16,880 nt of DNA from Methanomassiliicoccaceae archaeon. GTDB lineage: Archaea > Thermoplasmatota > Thermoplasmata > Methanomassiliicoccales > Methanomethylophilaceae. The notes below the pieces were generated by a model that worked only from the letters and a program-made list of their open reading frames with translations, was not told the origin of the DNA and ran no database searches. The DNA lies in assembly GCA_009784745.1 (NCBI GenBank), contig WQXR01000017.1, positions 1-16,880 of the forward strand, written 5' to 3'. This document shows, one piece after another, positions 6,071 to 12,932 of this stretch; position 1 is the first letter of the stretch; the number at the start of each line of letters is the position of its first letter. Position numbers and translations under genes: made by a program.

Positions 6071-7867
6071 TTGCAAGCTCTGATCTTAGCGGCCGGAATG
6101 GGAAACAGGTTAGGTAAGTACACCAAAGATAACACCAAATGTATGGTTGACGTCGGCGGAAGGACCCTTATTCAGCGAGCGGTGGATGCGCTTAAGAAAT
6201 GCGGGATAAGAAAGATAACCGTCGTTGTAGGATACAAAGCGGACGGTGTCATTGACCATGTAAAAAGTATGAACGGTATAGAACCGGAGTTCATTTTCAA
6301 CAAGGATTTCGACAGAACGAATAATATATATTCCATGTATCTGGCACGAGACGTTCTTATGGAAGATGATACGATACTCCTTGAATCGGACCTGCTGTTC
6401 GATGATACCATCTTGGAGCGCCTTGCTGTATCGAAAGAGGACGTGACAGTTGTTGACAAATATACATATTGGATGGACGGAACCACAGTACTGGTGAATA
6501 AGAACAACGTAATAACCGAATTCATCGAGAAAAAGGATATGGATCACCGAATGTTCGATAAATATTACAAAACGGTGAATATGTACAAGCTGACGAAAGA
6601 GTTCAGCAGAGATCATTTTATCCCCGGGATGGAAAGGTACATCAGCGAGAACGGTCGGGGCGCATATTACGAACTCGTCCTAAAAGTACTGGCCGGGGCG
6701 CCGGATTCACGGCTGAAGGCCATGCGCGTCAACGAGAATGAAAAATGGTATGAGATCGATGACCCGAAGGACCTTGAGGTTGCGAGAACGATGTTTTCGG
6801 ATGAGAACACCCTTACGTCATACACAAAAAGGTACGGCGGATTCTGGAGATTCCCATACATACTGGATTTTTGCTATCTTGTTAACCCGTATTTTCCTTC
6901 CGATTTCATGATAACGGAGATGTCTTCCGTAACGAAGGAACTCCTCACCTCGTATCCGTCGGGAATGGATGTTCAATGTCTCAATGCGGGCGTTTTCTTC
7001 GATATAGATCCGAAAAACATCCTCGTAGGGAACGGTGCGGCGGAACTCATCAATGAGGTGAGAGAATTTGTCGGTAAAAATGTCGGCGTTTGTGTACCGA
7101 CGTTCGAAGAATATATCAGATGTTTTCCCGGCTCCGAAATAAGAACAATCGATCTTTCTGCTTCCAGATACAAAATGAATGCTGATGCCATCATAAAAGC
7201 GTTGGATGACTCGGATACATTTGTTATCGTCAATCCCGGCAACCCGTGCGGCGACCTTCTGAATAAAAGCGATGTTATGAGAATACTTGACGCCGCAAAA
7301 GAGAAAGGAAAGAGGGTGATATTCGACGAATCGTTCATCGACTTCTCGGATGAACCGTACACGCTCGTCAATCAGGATGTTCTGAATGAATATTCCAATT
7401 TGATTGTAATAAAAAGCATCAGCAAATCGTACGGCGTCCCCGGTGCGCGATTGGGCATATTGGCAACGTCCGATGTGAAATTATTGGAGAAGATGAGAAA
7501 GAACATGTCCGTCTGGAATGTCAATTCGTTCGGCGAATTCTTTTTGCAGATAGTCGGAAAATATGCAGGACAGTACAAGAAAGGCTGTGTTCTTTTCAGG
7601 AAAGAAAGAAAAAGATTCATGGAATGTCTTTCAGCCGTTCCCGGATTGAGAGTTTATCCATCACAGGCAAATTATTTCCTGTGCAAACTTGAAACCATGA
7701 AAGCTGCGGATGTTACGGAAAAACTGCTGAAAGAATACAGCATACTTATCAAAGATCTCACAGGAAAACACGGCGTTGATGATGATCGTCACATACGGAT
7801 AGCGATACGCGGCGAAATGGACAACAACAGACTCGTTGATGCGCTGCGAAGCATTCTGACCAAATGA
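6071..7867 (+). CDS. Bifunctional LicC-like cytidylyltransferase / CobD-HisC-like PLP enzyme
   Basis: Two enzymes are fused in 598 residues. Residues 2-240 are a nucleotidyltransferase of the LicC/PntC type: ALILAAGMGNRLG (3-15), the metal-site region ESDLLFDD (105-112) and EIDDPKDLEVA (228-238). Residues about 255-598 form a fold-type I PLP enzyme of the HisC/CobD group, with NPGNPCG (388-394), FDESFIDF (418-425) and the PLP lysine K452 in SISKSYGVPGARLG. CobD relatives decarboxylate phosphothreonine or phosphoserine; other relatives are transaminases. The likely job is to make and CTP-activate a phospho-aminoalcohol (for example phosphoethanolamine) or aminophosphonate for the divergent CDP-alcohol phosphotransferase. 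The start is TTG with a GGTG site; a TTG at 6053 is less likely. Similar fusions occur in bacterial capsule loci, which suggests transfer. Confidence 0.85.
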   Translation: MQALILAAGMGNRLGKYTKDNTKCMVDVGGRTLIQRAVDALKKCGIRKITVVVGYKADGVIDHVKSMNGIEPEFIFNKDFDRTNNIYSMYLARDVLMEDDTILLESDLLFDDTILERLAVSKEDVTVVDKYTYWMDGTTVLVNKNNVITEFIEKKDMDHRMFDKYYKTVNMYKLTKEFSRDHFIPGMERYISENGRGAYYELVLKVLAGAPDSRLKAMRVNENEKWYEIDDPKDLEVARTMFSDENTLTSYTKRYGGFWRFPYILDFCYLVNPYFPSDFMITEMSSVTKELLTSYPSGMDVQCLNAGVFFDIDPKNILVGNGAAELINEVREFVGKNVGVCVPTFEEYIRCFPGSEIRTIDLSASRYKMNADAIIKALDDSDTFVIVNPGNPCGDLLNKSDVMRILDAAKEKGKRVIFDESFIDFSDEPYTLVNQDVLNEYSNLIVIKSISKSYGVPGARLGILATSDVKLLEKMRKNMSVWNVNSFGEFFLQIVGKYAGQYKKGCVLFRKERKRFMECLSAVPGLRVYPSQANYFLCKLETMKAADVTEKLLKEYSILIKDLTGKHGVDDDRHIRIAIRGEMDNNRLVDALRSILTK

Positions 7868-7926
7868 TGATGCATACCGCATGCTTTTAGCAGGAGAATG
7901 CCATATGCCCCCAGGAGTATGAAGAA

Positions 7927-8625
7927 GTGGATAAGAAAAAGGTAAGAACATTCTGGTCTGAACGTGCAAGATCCTCTTCTTCCAAACTGCCGTGCCAAGA
8001 GACCTATGTCACTTTCGAGAACGATGCTGAGCTCATATCTATGCGCGCTGAGATCGAGACGAAGTTGGTCAACTCAGAACTCCGTCTAACCAAGAACGAC
8101 GTTGTGGTGGATCTTGGTGCGGGCAACGGAAGATATTCCCTATTCTTCGCACCGAAGGTACAAAAAGTTGTTGCGGTCGAGTTCACGGATGAATTTGCGT
8201 CCTCCATCAGAAAGCAGGCGGCGGCATCTCACATTAATAATATCGAGGTGTTGAACATGTCAGCCGAGGACTTTTGCCGTGATGACTCTGCAGATGTTGT
8301 CTTCGTTTCAATGTTGCTGCATTATCTCGACGACGAACAATACCGCAGGACAGTATCGAACATCTCCAGAACACTGAAACGCGGAGGTATTCTGTTCTTC
8401 TTCGAAACGGTCAGCCTTCTGGATGATGAATTTTTCATCGACAAGTTCTCGGAAGATCTGAACGCTGATTATACGTCCCTCTACAGGACCGCGAAACAAT
8501 ATGCAGACTCTTTCTGTGAAAAAGGATTTGCTTTGAAAGAGGTCTTTCCCGTTTTCGAGGACGGAAGCGTACTGAATAAACGGCTCGAGACGCGTCTTTA
8601 TTGTTTTATCTTCGAGCGAGAGTAG
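7927..8625 (+). CDS. Class I SAM-dependent methyltransferase, substrate unknown
   Basis: A 232-residue Rossmann methyltransferase. Motif I is VVVDLGAGNGRYS (59-71), an acidic residue closes strand 2 (VVAVEF, E85), and VVFVSMLLHYLDD forms the motif IV region; LKRGGILFFFE is the typical post-motif strand. It has no membrane segment. The start is GTG with AGGAG at 7913-7917. The gene lies 59 bases after the nucleotidyltransferase fusion on the same strand and is probably co-transcribed, which suggests a role in the same pathway, perhaps N-methylation of the amino-alcohol or O-methylation of a sugar; this is inference. It ends in TAG, but a TGA follows after four codons, so UAG decoding would hardly change the product. 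Confidence 0.82.
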   Translation: MDKKKVRTFWSERARSSSSKLPCQETYVTFENDAELISMRAEIETKLVNSELRLTKNDVVVDLGAGNGRYSLFFAPKVQKVVAVEFTDEFASSIRKQAAASHINNIEVLNMSAEDFCRDDSADVVFVSMLLHYLDDEQYRRTVSNISRTLKRGGILFFFETVSLLDDEFFIDKFSEDLNADYTSLYRTAKQYADSFCEKGFALKEVFPVFEDGSVLNKRLETRLYCFIFERE

Positions 8626-8674
8626 CACAGAATTTACTGAGCTACAGCGAAATCTTCCGCAGTTTCCCTTAACC

Positions 8675-8683
8675 TTTATATAT
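8675..8683 (+). promoter_or_regulatory. Promoter of the rpl1-rplP0-rpl12 operon (TATA box)
   Basis: TTTATATAT is a near-ideal archaeal TATA box. The transcript would start near 8702-8705, just before the leader hairpin. It lets the three stalk genes be expressed independently of the distant secE-spt5-rpl11 operon. Confidence 0.7.
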
Positions 8684-8706
8684 CACGCGCTTAATGGTGG
8701 TGTTCG

Positions 8707-8743
8707 CTTGTAGGAGAGCTTAACGGCTCGCATGCACTACGAG
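8707..8743 (+). promoter_or_regulatory. Two-helix leader hairpin before rpl1, possible L1 autoregulatory site
   Basis: CUUGUAG (8707-8713) pairs with CUACGAG (8737-8743), with one G-U pair. Inside, GAGC (8716-8719) pairs with GCUC (8726-8729). An asymmetric internal loop of 2 and 7 bases lies between the helices. The outer helix covers the first bases of the ribosome binding site GAGGAGG (8741-8747). Archaeal uL1 is known to repress its own mRNA by binding a two-helix structure with an asymmetric loop; that this one serves so is inference. Confidence 0.45.
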
Positions 8744-8754
8744 GAGGAATTATA

Positions 8755-9393
8755 TTGGCAGAAAAATCGACCGTAACGGCTGTGCAGAAGGCACTTGACA
8801 GTGCAAAGAAGCGCAAATTTACTGAGACGGTTGAGTTGGCCATCAATCTCAAGGATGTTGATCTCACCATTCCGAAGAACCGTATCCAGGATGATATCAT
8901 CCTGCCTAACGGTCGTGGAAAAGCGATCAGTATCTGCGTGATTGGTGGTGGCGAACTTGCCTTGAAAGCCAAAGCTGTTGCTGATCTCGTGATCACTCCC
9001 GACGAATTGGGAACGATCGCGGACAACAAGAAAGATGCGAAGAAGATCGCGAACAGTACTGATTATTTTATCGCCGAGGCGCCTCTGATGGCCGTTGTCG
9101 GTAAAAGACTCGGAACGGTTCTGGGTCCGCGCGGTAAAATGCCTAAACCCATACCCCCGGGAGCAGATCCTACGGGAATGATAGAGAATCTTCGCAAGAG
9201 CGTGTCCATCAGGACGAAGGACAGAATGACCTTCCACGTACCTGTCGGTGCGGCAGATATGGATCCCGAGAAGATAGCGGAGAACATCGAAGCTATCATC
9301 AAACGTGTGGAGACCCGTCTGGAGAAGGGTAAGATGAACATCGCTTCATCGTATGTCAAGACGACCATGGGTCCGTCCGAGAGGATTATCTGA
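8755..9393 (+). CDS. rpl1: Large-subunit ribosomal protein uL1
   Basis: uL1 forms the mobile L1 stalk at the ribosomal E site and in archaea commonly represses its own operon. The 212-residue protein has RKFTETVELAINLKDVD near the N-terminus and the hallmark LGPRGKMPKPIPPG (about 123-136). It ends with the expected segment SSYVKTTMGPSERI. The start is TTG, supported by a strong GAGGAGG site (8741-8747) eight bases upstream and by the normal length. It heads an operon with rplP0 and rpl12. The stop TGA is followed at once by the GGAGGG site for rplP0. Its usual upstream neighbour rpl11 is separated by the accessory block. Confidence 0.96.
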   Translation: MAEKSTVTAVQKALDSAKKRKFTETVELAINLKDVDLTIPKNRIQDDIILPNGRGKAISICVIGGGELALKAKAVADLVITPDELGTIADNKKDAKKIANSTDYFIAEAPLMAVVGKRLGTVLGPRGKMPKPIPPGADPTGMIENLRKSVSIRTKDRMTFHVPVGAADMDPEKIAENIEAIIKRVETRLEKGKMNIASSYVKTTMGPSERII

Positions 9394-9404
9394 GGAGGGA
9401 CAAG

Positions 9405-10403
9405 ATGGCACACGTAGCAGCTTGGAAGAAGGAACTGGTAAAGGAACTGGTCAAAAATATGACCGAGAATCCAACGGTCGCGATAGTCGACCTTCACGGT
9501 ATTCCCGGACAGCAGATACAGTCCATGAGAGCGGGGCTCAGAGAACATTCGATACTCAAGATGACGAAGAATAACTTACTTCTTTTAGCGATCGACGAAG
9601 CATCGAAACTGAGGCCCGGACTTGAAGGATTGAAAGAATTCGTGGGAGGACAGTGCGCAATGGTGGCAACGGACATCAATCCGTTCAGGCTCTTCAGGCA
9701 ACTGGAAGCAACAAAGACACCTGCGCCCGCGAAAGCGGGCGAGATCGCACCGATCGATATCATCGTACCGAAGGGGCCCACACCGTTCGGTCCAGGACCT
9801 ATTATCGGAGATCTTCAGAAGATAGGCTTACCCGCCGCCATAGAAGGCGGGAAGATAGGTATCAAGAAGGACACGACGCTGGTCAAAAAAGGAGAACCTA
9901 TACCGGCGCCGGTGGCAGCGATGCTCCCGAAACTTGAGATATTACCGATGATCGTCGGTCTCGACCTGAGATCGGCGTTCGAAAGCGGTACAATATACAG
10001 AAGGGACGTTCTGAACATTCCGGAAGGATACTATTTGAATATGTTCGCTACGGCCGCGTTCAACGCACGCGCGCTCGGTGTCGCGATCGTGTTCCCCACA
10101 AAGGAGACGATCGTTCCGCTTATCGCAAAGGCGTTCAGGGAGTCATTGGGACTCAGCATATCGGCCGCGATACCAACCAGAGAGAATATCGAGATGCTCC
10201 TTGCAAAGGCAGATTCACAAATGCTTGCCCTTGCAGCAGCGACCGGCTCGACAGACGAGCGTGTGGTTGCCAGATTGAATTCGGCACCTGCGCCTGTGTC
10301 AGCTGCGCCGGCTGCGCCTGAGAAGGCAGAGGAGATCGAAGAGAAAGATGAACAGGTCAGCGAGGAAGAAGCCGCCGCCGGCCTGAGCGCATTATTCGGA
10401 TAA
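9405..10403 (+). CDS. rplP0: Large-subunit ribosomal protein P0 (uL10), acidic stalk base
   Basis: P0 anchors the L12/P1 dimers to the GTPase centre next to uL11 and is needed for translation-factor recruitment. At 332 residues it has the archaeal/eukaryotic P0 length rather than the short bacterial L10 form. The N-terminal rRNA-binding domain contains TVAIVDLHGIPGQQ and RLFRQLEA, a central insertion domain follows, then an Ala/Pro hinge and the charged tail EEEAAAGLSALFG that recruits elongation factors. The tail is shared with rpl12, as is normal for archaeal stalk proteins. GGAGGG precedes the ATG and the gap to rpl1 is 11 bases. Confidence 0.96.
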   Translation: MAHVAAWKKELVKELVKNMTENPTVAIVDLHGIPGQQIQSMRAGLREHSILKMTKNNLLLLAIDEASKLRPGLEGLKEFVGGQCAMVATDINPFRLFRQLEATKTPAPAKAGEIAPIDIIVPKGPTPFGPGPIIGDLQKIGLPAAIEGGKIGIKKDTTLVKKGEPIPAPVAAMLPKLEILPMIVGLDLRSAFESGTIYRRDVLNIPEGYYLNMFATAAFNARALGVAIVFPTKETIVPLIAKAFRESLGLSISAAIPTRENIEMLLAKADSQMLALAAATGSTDERVVARLNSAPAPVSAAPAAPEKAEEIEEKDEQVSEEEAAAGLSALFG

Positions 10404-10420
10404 ATGAAGGAGGTAGAAAA

Positions 10421-10732
10421 ATGGAGTATATCTACAGCGCAATGGTGCTCTACTCTGCAGGCAAATCAATAACGGAGGATGCCGTCGCCGGTATCCTGAA
10501 GGCCGCAGGTGTGGACGCTGACGCAGCCAAGATCAAAGCTCTGATCGCTTCACTCGAGGGAGTCGACATAAAGGAGGCAATTTCAAGCGCTTCCGTTATG
10601 GCAGCAGCGCCCGCTGCGGCAGCACCTGCAGCAGCAGCCGCACCCGCAGCAGCCGCAGCAGTTGAGGAACCGAAAGAGGAAGCAGTCAGCGAAGAAGAGG
10701 CTGCAGCTGGTCTCAGCGCCCTGTTCGGCTGA
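10421..10732 (+). CDS. rpl12: Large-subunit ribosomal protein P1 (archaeal L12)
   Basis: This is the acidic stalk protein that binds P0 as dimers and contacts GTPase factors. The 103-residue protein starts with the helical dimerisation domain (MEYIYSAMVLYSAGKSI), has an Ala-rich hinge (about 60-85) and ends with EEEAAAGLSALFG. The ribosome binding site GGAGGT lies a few bases upstream of the ATG, 17 bases after the P0 stop. It is the last gene of the stalk operon; a T-rich stretch follows. Confidence 0.96.
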   Translation: MEYIYSAMVLYSAGKSITEDAVAGILKAAGVDADAAKIKALIASLEGVDIKEAISSASVMAAAPAAAAPAAAAAPAAAAAVEEPKEEAVSEEEAAAGLSALFG

Positions 10733-10763
10733 TCGTTACGACGTCGGTCTGGCAAATAAAACC

Positions 10764-10787
10764 TTTTACACCCAATTCTTTATTTTA
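10764..10787 (+). terminator. T-rich probable terminator of the stalk operon
   Basis: The runs TTTT, TTCTTT and ATTTTA follow rpl12 within 55 bases. Archaeal RNA polymerase terminates at such T-rich stretches without a hairpin. No gene is visible from 10733 to 10923. Confidence 0.4.
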
Positions 10788-10875
10788 CTACCAAATGATG
10801 AACGGTTTCGCTACCAATGTCTTGACATTGTGCTCCATGAGTGCCGGGTGTTCCGATGCTGACCGCATCAGACAA

Positions 10876-10897
10876 TTATTAATAGTGCATCACTATT
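10876..10897 (+). promoter_or_regulatory. TATA box overlapped by a perfect palindrome, likely operator
   Basis: TTATTAATA (10876-10884) is the TATA box. It runs into a perfect 7+3+7 inverted repeat, AATAGTG-CAT-CACTATT (10881-10897), which covers the space between the TATA box and the predicted start (about 10905). A dimeric repressor bound here would block the promoter. The next gene encodes a small protein that may be of the ribbon-helix-helix type. Confidence 0.55.
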
Positions 10898-10923
10898 GCT
10901 CGTTCATCTGAAAGGTGGGTCTT

Positions 10924-11088
10924 ATGGAAGAGGTTTTGTGCAACGTGGAACTCATAAAAGAGAACAACGATTACATTGCGAAGATACAGAGCGACCTGGG
11001 CGGTCTTAGGGAATACAGATCCGTGAACTTTGAAGAGGTCCTTGAACAGATGGTCATCGACCTTCAGGAAGAATTTGAGGCGATGTGA
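10924..11088 (+). CDS. Small conserved-looking protein, possible ribbon-helix-helix fold
   Basis: A 54-residue acidic protein I do not recognise by name. It has a short N-terminal strand-like segment (EVLCNVELI), a helix-forming stretch (about 12-27) and a second long acidic helix (about 35-53, NFEEVLEQMVIDLQEEF). This strand-helix-helix order fits small ribbon-helix-helix DNA-binding or antitoxin-like proteins, but no diagnostic motif proves it. The ATG has a GGTG site (10914-10917) at six bases. The gene has its own promoter with a palindrome and lies 15 bases before the UPF0147 gene, so the two are probably one operon. No toxin gene is seen beside it. It is too short to be found reliably by automatic gene calling. 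Confidence 0.7.
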   Translation: MEEVLCNVELIKENNDYIAKIQSDLGGLREYRSVNFEEVLEQMVIDLQEEFEAM

Positions 11089-11103
11089 TTTTGAGGTGTT
11101 ACG

Positions 11104-11361
11104 ATGACCGCGAACAAGATCAAACAAATAACAGATATTTTGGATATTCTTGCGGATGATAACTCCGTACCGAGAAATATAAGAAAGGGTGCCTCGGACG
11201 CAAAAACAAGACTTTTGGATACGAAAGATGCAATGGATGTGCGTGCTACGAGTGCGATAATGATATTGGATGATCTTGCCAACGATCCCAATATTCCTTT
11301 ACACGGCCGTACGCTCATATGGAACGTAATAAGCCAACTCGAGATATTGAGCCAGTCATAA
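11104..11361 (+). CDS. UPF0147 family protein
   Basis: This 85-residue helical protein belongs to a conserved archaeal family of unknown function. The family signatures are NSVPRNIRKGASDAK (about 19-33), VRATSAIMILDDLANDPNIP (about 46-65) and the C-terminal RTLIWNVISQLE. Length is normal for the family. It is 15 bases downstream of the 54-residue gene and probably shares its mRNA. A run of six T (11363-11368) directly after the TAA stop is a likely terminator. It converges with guaAB on the other strand. Confidence 0.9.
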   Translation: MTANKIKQITDILDILADDNSVPRNIRKGASDAKTRLLDTKDAMDVRATSAIMILDDLANDPNIPLHGRTLIWNVISQLEILSQS

Positions 11362-11362
11362 G

Positions 11363-11368
11363 TTTTTT
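11363..11368 (+). terminator. T6 terminator after the UPF0147 gene
   Basis: Six consecutive T directly follow the TAA stop. There is no hairpin, as is usual in archaea. It lies in the 38-base gap between two convergent genes. Confidence 0.4.
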
Positions 11369-11399
11369 GAACGGATGACCGAAAATTACCGGGCAATGT

Positions 11400-12350
11400 T
11401 CATTCCCATTCTATGGTCGCCGGAGGTTTTGTTGTCATATCGTAAACAACGCGCGTCACATTGTCTCCGAGTTTTTCCGTTATACGCTTTGATATTGCCG
11501 TAAGGACGTCGTACGGTATGTCCGCGGGTGTTGCGGATATCGCATCCTTTGTCATCACCGCTCTTACCGCTACCGTTTTTCCGTACATCCTTTCTCCGTT
11601 ATGCACGCCTGTCGACCTTGTCGGTAAAAGAGCTGCAAAATACTGCCAAGGCAATTTCATCTTTCCGTTCTCCGATGCCCTTTTGATCTCGTCTTCGACG
11701 ATGAAGCATGCTTCTCTTACAATTGCGATGTTCTCCTTTGTAACTTCGCCTAAGCATCTCACAGAAAGCCCGGGACCCGGGAACGGCTGGCGTTCCGATA
11801 CCTTGATGCCGAGATATCGCGCAACCTGTCTTACTTCTTCTTTGTATAATTCTATAACAGGTTCCACAAGTTCCAAGTTCATGTCTTTCGGAAGGCCGCC
11901 TACATTGTGATGTGATTTAACGAGACCTTTGCCGTTCGTCCCCGATTCTATGACGTCCGGCGCGATCGTTCCCTGAACTAAATACTTTGCACCGTATGCT
12001 TTAGCCTCTTTCTCAAAACATCTGATGAAGCGTTCGCCGACTGATTTCCTTTTCTTTTCCGGATCGGTCACACCTTTCAGACCCTCCAGGAAATATTTTT
12101 CCTCATCCAGTATCTTGAAGTTTACGTTAAGTTCCTTCAGCATATCCCGAACTTGTTCAGGTTCGTCCTTTCTCATCAGCCCCGTGTCGACGAATACCGC
12201 AAGCAGTTTGTCGCCGATCGCTTTGCTTGTCAATACGGCACATACCATGCTGTCAACGCCGCCGGAACAGGCGATTATTGCTTTCTCGTCCTTTATCTGC
12301 GCCTTTATCTTTTTCAGTTGATCGTCAACGAATGCTTTTGCATCGAACAT
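11400..12350 (-). CDS. guaAB: GMP synthase subunit B (ATP pyrophosphatase)
   Basis: This subunit activates XMP with ATP and accepts ammonia from the separate glutaminase subunit to form GMP, the last step of guanine nucleotide synthesis. The 316-residue protein has the PP-loop SGGVDS (29-34), followed by VFVDTGLMRK, the lid-region motif RQPFPGPGLSVRCLG and the C-terminal dimerisation domain ending TKPPATIEWE. The glutamine amidotransferase domain of bacterial GuaA is missing, as is normal in archaea with split GMP synthase; the partner gene is not in the window. The ATG follows the purE stop by four bases and uses a GGTG site inside the end of purE, so the pair forms a purine operon. Confidence 0.96.
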   Translation of the reverse strand: MFDAKAFVDDQLKKIKAQIKDEKAIIACSGGVDSMVCAVLTSKAIGDKLLAVFVDTGLMRKDEPEQVRDMLKELNVNFKILDEEKYFLEGLKGVTDPEKKRKSVGERFIRCFEKEAKAYGAKYLVQGTIAPDVIESGTNGKGLVKSHHNVGGLPKDMNLELVEPVIELYKEEVRQVARYLGIKVSERQPFPGPGLSVRCLGEVTKENIAIVREACFIVEDEIKRASENGKMKLPWQYFAALLPTRSTGVHNGERMYGKTVAVRAVMTKDAISATPADIPYDVLTAISKRITEKLGDNVTRVVYDMTTKPPATIEWE

Positions 12351-12354
12351 TTTT

Positions 12355-12816
12355 TTACACCATCTCGGATTCCGCTATTATCTTGGCTTCCATCTCTTTT
12401 CGGTATTCAGACAGTTTTTCTCTCATTGAGGGTGTTCCGACGCTCAATATCTCGGCTGCGAGTATTGCTGCGTTATCTCCTCTGTCCAGTCCGACCGCCG
12501 CAACAGGTATTCCCGGAGGCATCTGTGTCACTGACAGTAACGCATCCAAATTAACTGCGCCGCTCACCGGTACGCCTATTACGGGTTTTGTTGTCAGCGA
12601 AGCAACGACACCCGGAAGTGCCGCCGAAAGGCCGGCGATCGCTATGAACACATCAGCATCGCTTTTTGTGACCAGTTCTTCAACTCGTTTCGGCGTCCTG
12701 TGCGCCGATGCAACGACTATTTTATGATCAATTCCGAACTTCTTGAGTATCGGTGTTCCCTTCTCCGCCACCGGCAGGTCATTCTTGCTGCCCATTAATA
12801 TCAGTACCTTAGCCAT
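12355..12816 (-). CDS. purE: PurE, AIR carboxylation enzyme of purine synthesis
   Basis: PurE makes carboxyaminoimidazole ribonucleotide (CAIR), either from N5-CAIR (class I mutase) or from AIR and CO2 (class II carboxylase). Visible motifs are LMGSKNDLP near the N-terminus, ASAHRTPKR, IAGLSAALPGV and LLSVTQMPPGIPVA. The AGLSAALPG form resembles class II-like PurE more than the bacterial AGGAAHLPG form, so the exact reaction is left open. I chose the ATG at 12816 (153 residues): a TATA box at 12839-12848 puts the transcript start almost on it, which implies a leaderless mRNA. A GTG at 12828 would add four residues. It is the first gene of an operon with guaAB. Confidence 0.93.
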   Translation of the reverse strand: MAKVLILMGSKNDLPVAEKGTPILKKFGIDHKIVVASAHRTPKRVEELVTKSDADVFIAIAGLSAALPGVVASLTTKPVIGVPVSGAVNLDALLSVTQMPPGIPVAAVGLDRGDNAAILAAEILSVGTPSMREKLSEYRKEMEAKIIAESEMV

Positions 12817-12838
12817 CGTTACACGCACGTTGATACGG

Positions 12839-12848
12839 ATAATTAAAA
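12839..12848 (-). promoter_or_regulatory. TATA box of the purE-guaAB operon
   Basis: On the minus strand the sequence reads TTTTAATTAT. The predicted start near 12818 coincides with the purE ATG at 12816, so the mRNA is probably leaderless. Confidence 0.5.
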
Positions 12849-12888
12849 CCAGCGATGATACGCCCGTTGATGTTTGCTTTCAGCAAAT

Positions 12889-12897
12889 GAAATATAC
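12889..12897 (+). promoter_or_regulatory. TATA box of the flippase gene
   Basis: GAAATATAC in the divergent region between purE and the flippase gene predicts a start near 12915. This leaves a short leader that contains the strong ribosome binding site GGAGGGGATC. Confidence 0.4.
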
Positions 12898-12932
12898 CGC
12901 ATTATCGCTAATCCGCTTCATGGAGGGGATCG

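Noticed and set aside
7897..7944. A 15-codon ORF overlapping the GTG start of the SAM methyltransferase
   Set aside because: It has a poorly spaced ribosome binding site and no recognisable product; it could be an upstream ORF but the sequence alone does not support it.
8623..8640. Readthrough of the TAG that ends the SAM methyltransferase gene
   Set aside because: A TGA follows after four codons, so Pyl insertion would add only five residues and no domain.
3361..8674. Recent transposon or integrative element carrying the accessory block
   Set aside because: I found no transposase, integrase, tRNA attachment site or terminal repeats at either end.
10360..10732. Repeat shared by the ends of rplP0 and rpl12
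   Set aside because: Both encode the normal archaeal stalk tail that binds elongation factors; it is functional conservation, not a mobile or tandem repeat.
10733..10923. Possible tRNA or small RNA gene after rpl12
   Set aside because: No cloverleaf or stable long stem could be drawn; the content is explained by a T-rich terminator and the next promoter.
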